Of a stretch of 28,562 nt of DNA, positions 7,880-15,790 are shown piece by piece; position 1 is the first letter of the stretch; each line of letters opens with the position of its first letter. The stretch is from assembly GCA_002344075.1 (NCBI GenBank), contig DDTM01000123.1:6984-35545 (forward strand), written 5' to 3'. Below the pieces are notes generated by a model. The model worked only from the letters and a program-made list of their open reading frames with translations, was not told the DNA's origin and made no database searches. The stretch is from Bacteroidetes bacterium UBA2364. Lineage in GTDB: Bacteria; Bacteroidota; Rhodothermia; Rhodothermales; UBA2364. The position numbers and the translations under genes are program-made.

Positions 7880-9148
7880 TTAGTACGATGTGCCAAGTGC
7901 ATGTTCGTAATTAATAAGGGCTTGTAACCGCTGAATTTCTCGTAGGGCCTTGTTTTCTTTGGCCTGCGTTTCATTGTTCAATTCGGTCAGGTACTCATTT
8001 GCGGTGACCACTCCCTCGGTCAATTGAACGGAAAGAGTCTGTCGAATTTTGCTTCTTAAACCAATCAGGGCTTCATCTTGCGCCAAAAGTGCATCATATC
8101 TCGCAATTTCATTTTGCAGTTGTTTGGTCTGGATCGTCCAGTTTTGCTGGAATAAATCTCGGTTTCGTGCTACCATTTCGGCCTGTACCGCTACTACTTT
8201 CCGCTCGTAGCGGGTGGCATTAAAGTCCCAAAGGGTCCAATTGAACCGCAGCCCTACCATACCAAACGGCTGAAAACCAGACTTAAACATGTTCAACCCC
8301 GGCTGACCATAGCCGCCCTGCGCGTAGGCCTGTACTTTGGGCAACACTTTGACGGAGAGTACCGCCTGCTGCAATTGAAAAGCCGTTGCCTGTGCAGAGA
8401 AAACGCGGTCTTCCGTGCGGTTATGCATGTGCACTCCTGGCAACTTTGGGGGCACAGGTAAATCAAATCCGGTATTTTCCGGAATAGATTCACCAACGAG
8501 GATCCCCAATACCGAAACGGCGGTTTTGCGCTGCCAAGCCAATTCAATGATCCGCTGGTTGAGCCGAATGTCTTCCGTCCGCAATACATCCAATGATACC
8601 GGGTTTCCAACCCCATTCCGAAGCATACCTTCCATTTGGGAATGTTTACGGTTCAGTTCTTCTTTTGCTAGTGTCAATACATTGTTTTGTGCATCCAACA
8701 TTAAAATCTGGAAATACACCTGATTTACGCGCTCCACCACCCGGTCTCGCTCCACGTCCAATTGGGCACGTTGTGTTTGGAATTGCGCCGATTGTAGGTT
8801 GGATTGCCGTTTGACTGCTCCGCCGTCATACAATACCTGAGAAACCTCGAGCACCGCACGATACTGGTCTTTATCCGGTGTCGGGATGGTGATACCCGGA
8901 ACGCTCAGGCTTACTTTCGTGACATCACTTTGGTAACTGGCTTGCCCCGATAGCTGTACCTTTGGGAGGCGGCCCGTATGGATTCCAGCCAAAGCATAAG
9001 ACTCGGCCTGCATCAAGAGGTTTTTTTGGGACACCAACGGCGAATGTGCAAGTGCTTTGGTACGTAGCGTGACCAAGTCGTATTGAGCTTGTACAGATGC
9101 CGATACTAAAAAGCCTACTGCAAGGGTAAGGATAAGGCGAATATTCAT
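7880..9148 (-). CDS. TolC-family outer-membrane efflux channel
   Basis: A 422-residue outer-membrane factor. ATG 9148 gives a good signal peptide (MNIRLILTLAVGFLVSA, cleavage near VQA-QYD); the reading frame extends to 9184 but the longer start would spoil the signal and place a probable operator inside the gene. The mature part shows the family's two repeats of long helices with a strand, for example GRLPKVQLSGQASYQSD and VLPKVQAYAQGGYG, and the late GVVTANEYLTELN motif. It provides the exit duct for the pump encoded downstream. E. coli ybhGFSR lacks its own channel gene, so this is a self-sufficient tripartite operon. Confidence 0.92.
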   Translation of the reverse strand: MNIRLILTLAVGFLVSASVQAQYDLVTLRTKALAHSPLVSQKNLLMQAESYALAGIHTGRLPKVQLSGQASYQSDVTKVSLSVPGITIPTPDKDQYRAVLEVSQVLYDGGAVKRQSNLQSAQFQTQRAQLDVERDRVVERVNQVYFQILMLDAQNNVLTLAKEELNRKHSQMEGMLRNGVGNPVSLDVLRTEDIRLNQRIIELAWQRKTAVSVLGILVGESIPENTGFDLPVPPKLPGVHMHNRTEDRVFSAQATAFQLQQAVLSVKVLPKVQAYAQGGYGQPGLNMFKSGFQPFGMVGLRFNWTLWDFNATRYERKVVAVQAEMVARNRDLFQQNWTIQTKQLQNEIARYDALLAQDEALIGLRSKIRQTLSVQLTEGVVTANEYLTELNNETQAKENKALREIQRLQALINYEHALGTSY

Positions 9149-9161
9149 ATCAACTGTTCGG

Positions 9162-9179
9162 TTTAATCTTTTGGTTAAA
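9162..9179 (-). promoter_or_regulatory. Probable TetR operator 2, ahead of the channel gene
   Basis: TTTAAT-CTTTTG-GTTAAA has the same 6-6-6 layout as the palindrome in front of tetR and shares its half-sites with one change. It sits between the tetR stop and the channel ATG, 13 bases before the latter. A second promoter for the pump genes, separately repressed, is the simplest reading. Confidence 0.6.
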
Positions 9180-9194
9180 GCCAAATCAAAAAAA

Positions 9195-9800
9195 TTAAGG
9201 TCGTAAAGACTGTATCACAAAATCTGCCACTGACTTTTTACGGGTTTCAATCATTTCTTGATAGGTGAGATCATCTATCAGCATAACGCCTTGAATCATG
9301 TTCCGCGCCAAAACAGGAAAGACACACATAGAAATAATGTTCAGAATTAAGTCCATGGGATGCACAGGCCGTATGAGACCTGCTTGAACCCCAAGCATCA
9401 CCTCCATCATCATTTTATCTTTTGGCGGCTTAAACCCCATTTTTCGGATCATTCCCGCTTTTTCAGGATTAATTGTAAGTTCATGTAAGATAAGGCTTGG
9501 GACGTAAGGGTTTTCAGCAACAAACGAAATATACCGGTGTACAAAACGCTCAATTTTTTCGAGGATATTCCCCTCGCCTTCCCAAACACCGAACAACTCG
9601 GGCAAAAATTTGCCAATGGCTTCTTCCAGAATGCGCTCAAATAATTTGTCTTTAGACCGGAAGTAGTAGTGAAGCAACGCCTTATTAATACCTGCTTCAT
9701 CGGCAATTTCCTGCATTCGTGCCCCTGCAAGCCCCTTCTGCTGAAAAATGCTTCTGGCTGCGGTCAAGATACGGCCTTCGGTGGTGAGGTCTTTTTCCAT
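9195..9800 (-). CDS. TetR/AcrR-family repressor of the efflux operon (CecR-like position)
   Basis: A 201-residue regulator. Residues 5-52 form the TetR DNA-binding domain: ILTAARSIFQQKG, then the helix-turn-helix MQEIADEAGINKALLHYYF (29-47) and RSKDKLFERIL. The remaining helices form the ligand and dimer domain, which is not specific enough to name a ligand. It is the first gene of the efflux operon, like cecR before ybhG in E. coli. An 18-bp palindrome 11 bases before its start codon suggests autorepression. Confidence 0.93.
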   Translation of the reverse strand: MEKDLTTEGRILTAARSIFQQKGLAGARMQEIADEAGINKALLHYYFRSKDKLFERILEEAIGKFLPELFGVWEGEGNILEKIERFVHRYISFVAENPYVPSLILHELTINPEKAGMIRKMGFKPPKDKMMMEVMLGVQAGLIRPVHPMDLILNIISMCVFPVLARNMIQGVMLIDDLTYQEMIETRKKSVADFVIQSLRP

Positions 9801-9811
9801 GAACCAAATTG

Positions 9812-9829
9812 TTTAACTGTATGGTTAAA
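9812..9829 (-). promoter_or_regulatory. Probable TetR operator 1, ahead of tetR
   Basis: TTTAAC-TGTATG-GTTAAA is a perfect 6-bp inverted repeat with a 6-base spacer. It lies 11 bases upstream of the tetR start codon. The near-identical second copy in front of the channel gene is the main support for it being a binding site. Confidence 0.65.
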
Positions 9830-10120
9830 TGTAAAAACATTCCCCTCTTTAATCCTAACGTCACAGTCAAATATGTAAGAAATTCACATTCCTATAACGT
9901 GTAAAAAGTGTAAGGGACACATAAAAAGGGATATGGATGGCGCAAATCGTTGCGGATGCGCTTTGGGAAAAGGTTGGCTACAAACGGGAACTGAATGGGA
10001 GCAATAGATAAAATACCACGTGGTGCTCAAACCGCAACTCAGTTAAAAACATAACCCAAATTAGATTGGATACAGAAGCGATTGAACGTCTTTCTTCATA
10101 ACGACCTTCCGTAGCTGCCC
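9830..10120. other. Intergenic region, no gene seen
   Basis: This stretch separates the tetR start from the end of the cytochrome gene, both on the minus strand. It should hold the efflux operon promoter and the 3' end of the cytochrome transcript. I see no coding frame with family character, no RNA gene and no clear terminator. Confidence 0.5.
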
Positions 10121-11158
10121 TTATTCGGATGCCTTCATGCCACGAATCCAGTTTCGAATCAACGCTACCCCTTCTTGATCGACCATTTTCCGACCCAACT
10201 CCGGCATCATCACCCCCGGATCAAGGCTTTGCATTCGGTACACTAAAATGGAAGACTCTGGCTTGCCCGGCAGAATGGAAAACTGGAGGTTCCCGGCGCC
10301 CTTTCCGGCGGCGATAGGCGCTTTAAATACGCCCAATTTGGCAGGATCGGTCTCACTGGTATCCAAAAAAAGCCCTGAGGTGCTTCCGGGACCTTTGGGA
10401 TTATGACAGTGCGCACAGTTGCCATCCAAATACGCACGGGCACGATCGGCGAGGGGTAAATTAGTATTACGATAATCGGCAAGTTTCGGGAGGTCGGTGG
10501 GCGAAGGCAGTTCCCGAAGCCAGCCAGCGGAAGCCCATCCAGCGAGTTGGTTTTGTCCGTCGGGACCACTGAGGTTGAGTTGTTTTGCCGAAGGGCCTAT
10601 CGGGGTAATGCGCAATTCCGACTCGTGACAGCCTTTACATTGGTTCATGTTAGGAACCACATAGTTCAGGTTTTGGGTGGTTCCATCTGGTTGTGTCCAA
10701 GAAATATCCAAACGCCCACCAGCCACTTCCAGTACGGCATCGGTTTGATCCACATTCCAAATGTATGGGAGGGCTTTCCACCCATTCGCCTCATGAACCA
10801 GCAGACGTGTCTCTAAAATCCGGCGCTTTTCCGTAGGTTTACGGGAATCGGCGGGGTAATAAAAATTTTTGATCAACACTGTACCAATGGGAAAAGCCAA
10901 TGGTCCATTTGACTGATAGCCGATGGTTGTATTTTCTGGTAAACGGATAAAGCGGCTTTTATGCGCGTAATCGGTAAACAACGGTGCATTTAGTTCGTAA
11001 GGAAATACGCGGTCAGTAGGCTTTAAATTGGCCATTGGACCTTCAAAAAAACCATATTCCGAGAGCTTGATCTTGGGTGGAACGGCGTCTGGGGTATGAT
11101 TTCTGAACGCAAGAAGGCAAAAAAGCAACAAGAGACCCGCAAGGTATTTTTTAGTCAT
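10121..11158 (-). CDS. SO2930-family diheme c-type cytochrome (HNE_0200-like)
   Basis: A 345-residue exported protein. ATG 11158 gives a signal peptide (TKKYLAGLLLLFCLLAF) that the longer frame to 11245 would bury. The N-terminal two thirds is a beta-rich domain with LSEYGFFEGPMANLKP and FPYELNAPLFTDYAHKSRFIRLPE, characteristic of the family. Two heme-binding motifs follow, CKGCH (174-178) and CAHCH (248-252). MMPELGR near the C-terminus could supply an axial methionine. Homologues often neighbour a parallel beta-helix repeat protein; none is visible here. The redox partner and role are unknown. Confidence 0.88.
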   Translation of the reverse strand: MTKKYLAGLLLLFCLLAFRNHTPDAVPPKIKLSEYGFFEGPMANLKPTDRVFPYELNAPLFTDYAHKSRFIRLPENTTIGYQSNGPLAFPIGTVLIKNFYYPADSRKPTEKRRILETRLLVHEANGWKALPYIWNVDQTDAVLEVAGGRLDISWTQPDGTTQNLNYVVPNMNQCKGCHESELRITPIGPSAKQLNLSGPDGQNQLAGWASAGWLRELPSPTDLPKLADYRNTNLPLADRARAYLDGNCAHCHNPKGPGSTSGLFLDTSETDPAKLGVFKAPIAAGKGAGNLQFSILPGKPESSILVYRMQSLDPGVMMPELGRKMVDQEGVALIRNWIRGMKASE

Positions 11159-11278
11159 AAGGCATGAAGAATTTTGTTGTGCAGCATTGGATGTTAAGAT
11201 AATGCACTCACCAATGCAAGCGGGGTCTTCAAAGTCATGAAGCATTTGTTTTGCTTCATCGAACGGGTGTATTTCAAA

Positions 11279-11405
11279 AATGCCACCCTAAGGGGTCTCT
11301 GTTGACACGCATGTGACGGAAGCTGTAAGGTATAAAAGCCCCGTAGGGGTGGCATCCTGCTAAAAAACGCCGTCAAATACCCTTCCACAAGCCCCATCGG
11401 GGCGA
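11279..11405. repeat. Short palindromic repeats of CCCC-N3-GGGG type
   Basis: ATGCCACCCTAAGGGG (11280-11295) is nearly the reverse complement of CCCCGTAGGGGTGGCAT (11339-11355), giving a hairpin about 76 bases long. A related palindrome, GCCCCATCGGGGCGAC, follows at 11391-11405. The layout resembles dispersed REP-like elements seen between genes in Bacteroidota. No coding potential is visible. Confidence 0.65.
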
Positions 11406-11430
11406 CATAAAATCAATAGATTTAGATTAT

Positions 11431-11512
11431 ATCGCTACTAAGGAACTGAAAAGTTTCTCATAACCGTCATCTTGCGAGGATGATCTTGCTCCTAAGGAGC
11501 TGTCGTTTCGCC
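11431..11512. repeat. Further degenerate palindromic units
   Basis: ATCGCTACTAAGGAACTG (11431-11448), CATCTTGCGAGGATG (11468-11482) and TTGCTCCTAAGGAGCTGTCG (11487-11506) are three more short imperfect palindromes, the last with a clean GCTCC/GGAGC pair. Together with the preceding block they fill most of the 448-base gap between the beta-lactamase and the cytochrome gene. Confidence 0.5.
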
Positions 11513-11606
11513 TGCCGGGAAGTTTTGAAATGCCCCCATCGAACAAAATAATCCGCTCATCTAATTTCCAAAAAAACTCTTCTGTAAGTAGAGAAGAGTA
11601 CCTCTT

Positions 11607-12512
11607 TTATTTTGCCTTTGCCATAAAATAATCCCAGGCCACTCTTGCTATATCCGCAATTATTTTTTCATTTGTTGTTGCATTTTCTTTCGAATTTGTC
11701 ACAAAAACACTTATAAAGAAATATTTACCATTGGGTAGAAATACAATTCCAATATCATTAACAGCACTGGTAATGCCATCTTTGTTGGTTCCGGACGAAC
11801 CTGTTTTATGGGCTATAATGACATCTTTGGGTAATTGACCTCTCAAACGGTTCAAGCCTGTTTCAGTCGCTTTCATGGCATCCCAAATGAATTGGTAGCT
11901 TTTTTTAGAAAGCAAATTTTTCTTGTTATAATAAAATCGGGAGAGTGTTTCATTAGCAGCTTGGGGCGTGGTCCAGTTTTGAAACGACAATTCTGGATTT
12001 GCATTAGCCTGCTCTTCATTATATTTAATAGATACGTTTTTAATGTTATTTTTCTCAAAATAGCTTTCCACAACCCGTGGCCCTCCAACAAGCCTTAGCA
12101 GGGCATCACATGCCACATTATCGCTTACTGAAACCGCATATTCTATTAAGGTAGAGATTGGGAAACTTCCGCCTTCTGGGTTTTCTTCCCTTAGCGGACT
12201 CCATAAATCGGGCAATAGATCTTTTTTTTGGATCTCAATTTTCTGATCTAAGGTGAATTTTCCCTGGTCTATCTGAGATAATACAACCAATGAGATATGA
12301 AATTTAAATACACTTTGCATAGGGAATCGTTTATCTGCATTCAGATAAACAACATCTTTCCCATTATGCCCCATTATGGATACCCCAACCATCGCTTGCT
12401 TGCCTGAAACAATCTGTTTGATTTTATTTTTCATGGTCTCAACCGATTGTGCATGGGATAGGCCGCTGATGGTGAAGGCCAAAAATGCGATAAACTGCAA
12501 TAATTTTGTCAT
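11607..12512 (-). CDS. Class A beta-lactamase, A2 (CblA/VEB/PER)-like
   Basis: A 301-residue exported serine beta-lactamase that hydrolyses beta-lactams in the periplasm. Signal peptide 1-21 (ending LSHA-QS). Catalytic motifs are all intact: SVFK (67-70), SDN (130-132), E166 and N170 in the omega-loop segment NEEQAN, and KTG (236-238). The omega loop is followed by SFQNWTTP, as in the A2 subgroup of Bacteroidota-type enzymes such as CblA, CfxA, PER and VEB. Codon and base use are clearly more AT-rich than the flanking cytochrome and gmd genes, and repeat clusters lie on both sides, which suggests acquisition. No regulator is adjacent. The substrate range cannot be told from the sequence. Confidence 0.93.
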   Translation of the reverse strand: MTKLLQFIAFLAFTISGLSHAQSVETMKNKIKQIVSGKQAMVGVSIMGHNGKDVVYLNADKRFPMQSVFKFHISLVVLSQIDQGKFTLDQKIEIQKKDLLPDLWSPLREENPEGGSFPISTLIEYAVSVSDNVACDALLRLVGGPRVVESYFEKNNIKNVSIKYNEEQANANPELSFQNWTTPQAANETLSRFYYNKKNLLSKKSYQFIWDAMKATETGLNRLRGQLPKDVIIAHKTGSSGTNKDGITSAVNDIGIVFLPNGKYFFISVFVTNSKENATTNEKIIADIARVAWDYFMAKAK

Positions 12513-12810
12513 TTTCTGCTTATGTTTAGGTGAATTCTGACTTAAAATGAGTGTGTATTATCTTTTATGACAAAAAATATCTTACTGCTATACACCGCGC
12601 TGGATTGAGTTACAGTCACAATGATTAAATATAAGTTAGTCACTTCAAAAGATAGAAAAAAATATTTAAAATTAAATAATTTACAACAAAATGTATTTCA
12701 AAATTTCTTCAATTATAGGATAAACATATCCTTCAGGTGCTATTTAATATGTGTGAGCAATTTTAGGATAGATATTTTTGAAATACATCCGGTTTTCAGA
12801 TAAAAAAACA
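12513..12810. other. AT-rich intergenic DNA upstream of the beta-lactamase
   Basis: This should contain the beta-lactamase promoter, though I see no confident motif. A 60-codon open frame at 12621-12803 on the plus strand is rich in Asn, Lys, Phe and Ile, as AT-rich noncoding DNA translates, and has no ribosome site or family signature; I do not call it a gene. Confidence 0.5.
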
Positions 12811-12990
12811 CAACCCTGTAGGAATAAAATAATAGAGCAAAGACGGCACTATCGCCTATTTAGCTTGAAAGGAGCGATATTGTTTCTCCTTATCGAAGCG
12901 GATTCATTTTATTCCGCTGTTATAGGCTCTATTATGATATAGCACTTACGGGGTTTTTATGTTTTTCTTTTTCTGTCAACCCGTAAAGTT
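12811..12990. repeat. Nested imperfect inverted repeats
   Basis: TAATAGAGC (12830-12838) and GCTCTATTA (12926-12934) are perfect inverted arms about 87 bases apart. Inside them TATCGC (near 12850) faces GCGATA (near 12874), and AGCGGA (about 12897) faces TCCGCT (about 12913). The structure is longer than a normal terminator and resembles the repeat class on the other side of the beta-lactamase. Confidence 0.5.
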
Positions 12991-13125
12991 CATAGAGGGC
13001 GTTTCAAAACTTCTATAAGTGTAGGGCGCAGGTACCTTTCACATACTATCTTAATCTATGTGCGTAGTATGCAAGTTGGGGTGGCTTATTATGTAAAGCG
13101 GTTGTGCCCCCATTAATTTATCGCC
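12991..13125. other. Gap downstream of gmd with a 7-bp inverted repeat
   Basis: CATACTA (13042-13048) and TAGTATG (13065-13071) form a short stem with a 16-base loop. It could contribute to ending the gmd transcript, but no T tract follows on the minus strand. No gene is seen. Confidence 0.4.
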
Positions 13126-14172
13126 TCATTTTTGGGTTGCGGCCAGATCCGATGTGACCATTTCTGCGATCATCTCTTCCAAAGAAGATACTGGTTGCCA
13201 GCCCAATTTCTCCTTCGCCTTGCTGTAATCGCCCAAGAGTAAATCCACCTCTGTGGGTCGGAAATAACGTGGATCCACCTCTATCACCACATCACCCGTG
13301 TGGGCATTTCGGCCTTTTTCGGTCACCCCTTCGCCTTCCCAGACCAGCGGAATATCCAGATGCGCAAAAGCTTGTTCGCAGAAATAACGGACGGTATGGG
13401 TTTTTCCGGTGGCCAATACAAAGTCTTCCGGCTCGTGGTGTTGCAATATTCGCCACATGCCTTCCACATAATCACGGGCATGACCCCAGTCGCGCTTGGC
13501 ATCCAGATTACCCAGAAAAAGCTTTTGCTCAATGCCCAATTTGATACGTGCGGCGGCACGGGTAATTTTCCGTGTAACAAAAGTTTCGCCGCGTACCGGA
13601 CTTTCATGGTTGAACAAAATACCATTACAGGCATATATTTGATATGCTTCGCGATAATTTACCGTGATCCAATAAGCGTATAATTTTGCAACGGCATAAG
13701 GACTGCGTGGATAGAAAGGCGTGCGCTCGGTTTGCGGTGTTTCCTGCACTTTCCCGTAGAGTTCACTGGTGGAGGCTTGGTAGAAGCGCGTTTTATTTGT
13801 AAGACCCAAAATGCGAATGGCTTCCAAAAGCCGCAGCGTTCCGATTGCGTCCGAGTTTGCGGTGTACTCCGGCGTTTCAAAACTCACTTGAACATGGCTT
13901 TGGGCGGCAAGGTTATAAACCTCATCGGGTTGCACTTCTTGTACAATTCGGATCAAATTCGTGGCGTCGGTTAGGTCGCCATAGTGTAGAAACAGGTTGG
14001 CGGTATCGGTATGCGGGTCTTCGTAAAGGTGATCTATCCGTTGGGTATTAAAGAGGCTGGACCGCCTTTTGATGCCATGTACCTCGTACCCTTTTCCGAG
14101 TAAGAGTTCTGTCAGATACGATCCGTCCTGACCCGTAATGCCTGTAATAAGGGCTTTTTTTCGATTGCTCAT
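13126..14172 (-). CDS. gmd: GDP-mannose 4,6-dehydratase
   Basis: A 348-residue extended short-chain dehydrogenase that converts GDP-D-mannose to GDP-4-keto-6-deoxy-D-mannose in the cytoplasm. The NADP-binding motif is GITGQDG (11-17), followed by the family's KRRSSLFNTQRIDHLY. Catalytic residues are visible as T135 and E137 in STSE, and Y159 and K163 in YAVAK. The NHESPVRGETFVTRKI and KRDWGHARDYVEGMW segments are diagnostic. Its start overlaps the fcl stop by four bases (14169-14172), so the two successive enzymes are translationally coupled. Confidence 0.97.
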   Translation of the reverse strand: MSNRKKALITGITGQDGSYLTELLLGKGYEVHGIKRRSSLFNTQRIDHLYEDPHTDTANLFLHYGDLTDATNLIRIVQEVQPDEVYNLAAQSHVQVSFETPEYTANSDAIGTLRLLEAIRILGLTNKTRFYQASTSELYGKVQETPQTERTPFYPRSPYAVAKLYAYWITVNYREAYQIYACNGILFNHESPVRGETFVTRKITRAAARIKLGIEQKLFLGNLDAKRDWGHARDYVEGMWRILQHHEPEDFVLATGKTHTVRYFCEQAFAHLDIPLVWEGEGVTEKGRNAHTGDVVIEVDPRYFRPTEVDLLLGDYSKAKEKLGWQPVSSLEEMIAEMVTSDLAATQK

Positions 14173-15128
14173 AGATGGTTTTGTTGTTTATACCACTCAT
14201 AGACATGCCGAATCCCATCTTCAAGCGAGATTTTCGGCCTCCAGCCTAAGTGCTGAATTTTTGTAGTATCCAGTAATTTTCGGGGCGTGCCATCCGGTTT
14301 GGATGTATCCCAGATCATGTCGCTGTTGCCACCTACAATTCGGTTGACGAGTTCTGCGAGTGCCCGAATGGTAAGATCCGTTCCGGTTCCCACGTTCAGG
14401 AGTCGTTCCGGTGCTACATACTCAATATCAGCAACCGGAGTTTCCAATACCTGTACACATGCCCTTCCTAAGTCTTCGCTGTGCAAAAACTCGCGCAAAA
14501 CGGTTCCCGTTCCCCAGAGGGTTACAGGTGAATGGTTCTTGCGGGCTTCGTGGAACTTCCGGATCAGGGCTGGTAAAACATGGCTGTTCTGAAGATCGAA
14601 ATTATCCCCGGGGCCATACAAATTAGTGGGCATCAGGCTGATAAAATCATCGCCATACTGGTGGTGATAGGCTTGGCAGAGTTTAATTCCGGCTATTTTA
14701 GCAACAGCATACCATTCATTCGTCGGCTCAAGCGGCCCTGTAAGCAAATATTCCTCTTTTAGTGGTTGCGGAGCATGTTTGGGGTAAATACATGAACTAC
14801 CCAAAAAGAGCAGGCGCTTAACGCCAGTCTCGTGTGCGGCACGGATCAGGTTGTTTTGGATTTCGAGGTTTTCGCCAATGAACATGGCCGGATAGGTGCT
14901 ATTTGCCACAATTCCCCCCACCTTTGCAGCAGCAACAACCACGTACTCCGGTCGGACTTTCTCGAAAAAGGCGAACACCTGCGATTGTTTGGTCAGGTCT
15001 AAGGTAGCACGTGTGCGTCCGATCACCTGATGATAGCCTTTGTTTTGAAGTTCACGTGTGATGGCGGAACCCACCAAGCCATGGTGACCGGCTACATATA
15101 TTTTACTGTCTGAATGGTTCAGGTGCAT
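14169..15128 (-). CDS. fcl: GDP-L-fucose synthase (epimerase/reductase)
   Basis: A 319-residue enzyme that epimerises and reduces the Gmd product to GDP-L-fucose. The nucleotide motif is GHHGLVG (14-20). The active site shows LGSSCIYPK (109-117, with the conserved serine and cysteine) and Y140-x3-K144 in WYAVAK. MPTNLYGPGDNFD and the WGTGTVLREFLHSEDLG segment are typical. It lies directly before gmd and 10 bases after the KdsC-like gene, so the three form one operon that feeds fucose into surface glycans. Confidence 0.96.
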   Translation of the reverse strand: MHLNHSDSKIYVAGHHGLVGSAITRELQNKGYHQVIGRTRATLDLTKQSQVFAFFEKVRPEYVVVAAAKVGGIVANSTYPAMFIGENLEIQNNLIRAAHETGVKRLLFLGSSCIYPKHAPQPLKEEYLLTGPLEPTNEWYAVAKIAGIKLCQAYHHQYGDDFISLMPTNLYGPGDNFDLQNSHVLPALIRKFHEARKNHSPVTLWGTGTVLREFLHSEDLGRACVQVLETPVADIEYVAPERLLNVGTGTDLTIRALAELVNRIVGGNSDMIWDTSKPDGTPRKLLDTTKIQHLGWRPKISLEDGIRHVYEWYKQQNHL

Positions 15129-15138
15129 GTAAATGTCG

Positions 15139-15651
15139 TCAACTGTTCTTCCGAATTTGGGCGATGGTATCGTCTAACAGGTCAAAAGCATCCAGCAGGT
15201 ATTCTGCAAATGAACGGAAAGCACCCTCGCCGCCCCGCACAGGCGTCACAAACCCAACTTCTTCCTGTACATATTGCGGGGCATTAGGGACTGTTCCCGA
15301 CCAGCCTACCGCCTTCAATAGGTTTAGGTCCATGACATCATCTCCAATATAGGCGATCTCAGACCACATAAGCCCTCTTTCCAAACGAAGTTCATCTGCT
15401 ATGGCCAATTTGTTCCGGACACCCGTTCGTATCAGCCCAATCTTTAATCTCTCGGCACGGGACAGCATCACCGGATTGTCGTCTCCAGAAAGAAGACCCA
15501 CTTCTATGCCATTCATCTGCAAGGCCAATACCCCAAAACTATCATAAGTATGGAATTTTTTGGCTGGTTGGACGTCTTGTATGTAATACAAGCCACCATC
15601 GGTCCAGACGCCGTCAATGTCGGTCAGAACCAACCGGATGCGAGGGATCAT
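15139..15651 (-). CDS. kdsC: KdsC-type HAD phosphatase (3-deoxy-octulosonate 8-phosphate phosphatase-like)
   Basis: A 170-residue C0-type HAD hydrolase without cap domain. Motif I is DIDGVWTDGG (11-20) with nucleophile D11 and D13; LLSGDD is motif II; the lysine of motif III is in the NKLAIADEL segment; YIGDDVMDL is motif IV. The GGEGAFRSFAEYLL tail matches the KdsC active-site lid. ATG 15651 is preferred; the frame extends to 15744 with residues unlike the family. KdsC makes Kdo for lipopolysaccharide. Close relatives act on nonulosonate 9-phosphates, and the fucose neighbours do not decide between them. Confidence 0.82.
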   Translation of the reverse strand: MIPRIRLVLTDIDGVWTDGGLYYIQDVQPAKKFHTYDSFGVLALQMNGIEVGLLSGDDNPVMLSRAERLKIGLIRTGVRNKLAIADELRLERGLMWSEIAYIGDDVMDLNLLKAVGWSGTVPNAPQYVQEEVGFVTPVRGGEGAFRSFAEYLLDAFDLLDDTIAQIRKNS

Positions 15652-15790
15652 GATCTGGGTGTTTTCGATCTGGTTTTTTCCGAATATACACATTCTCATT
15701 GGGCTTGCACCACCGTTTTTCGGGTGCGGCCATAAACAGTACAAGGGTGTATGCCGGAGGTCGTGAGGCTTAGAGGCGGTATTAAAGCCT

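Noticed and set aside
11607..12512. A penicillin-binding protein or class D enzyme instead of class A
   Set aside because: SxxK, SDN, E166 with N170, and KTG are all spaced as in class A enzymes.
12621..12803. A 60-codon plus-strand open frame
   Set aside because: Composition is that of translated AT-rich noncoding DNA; no ribosome site and no recognisable domain.
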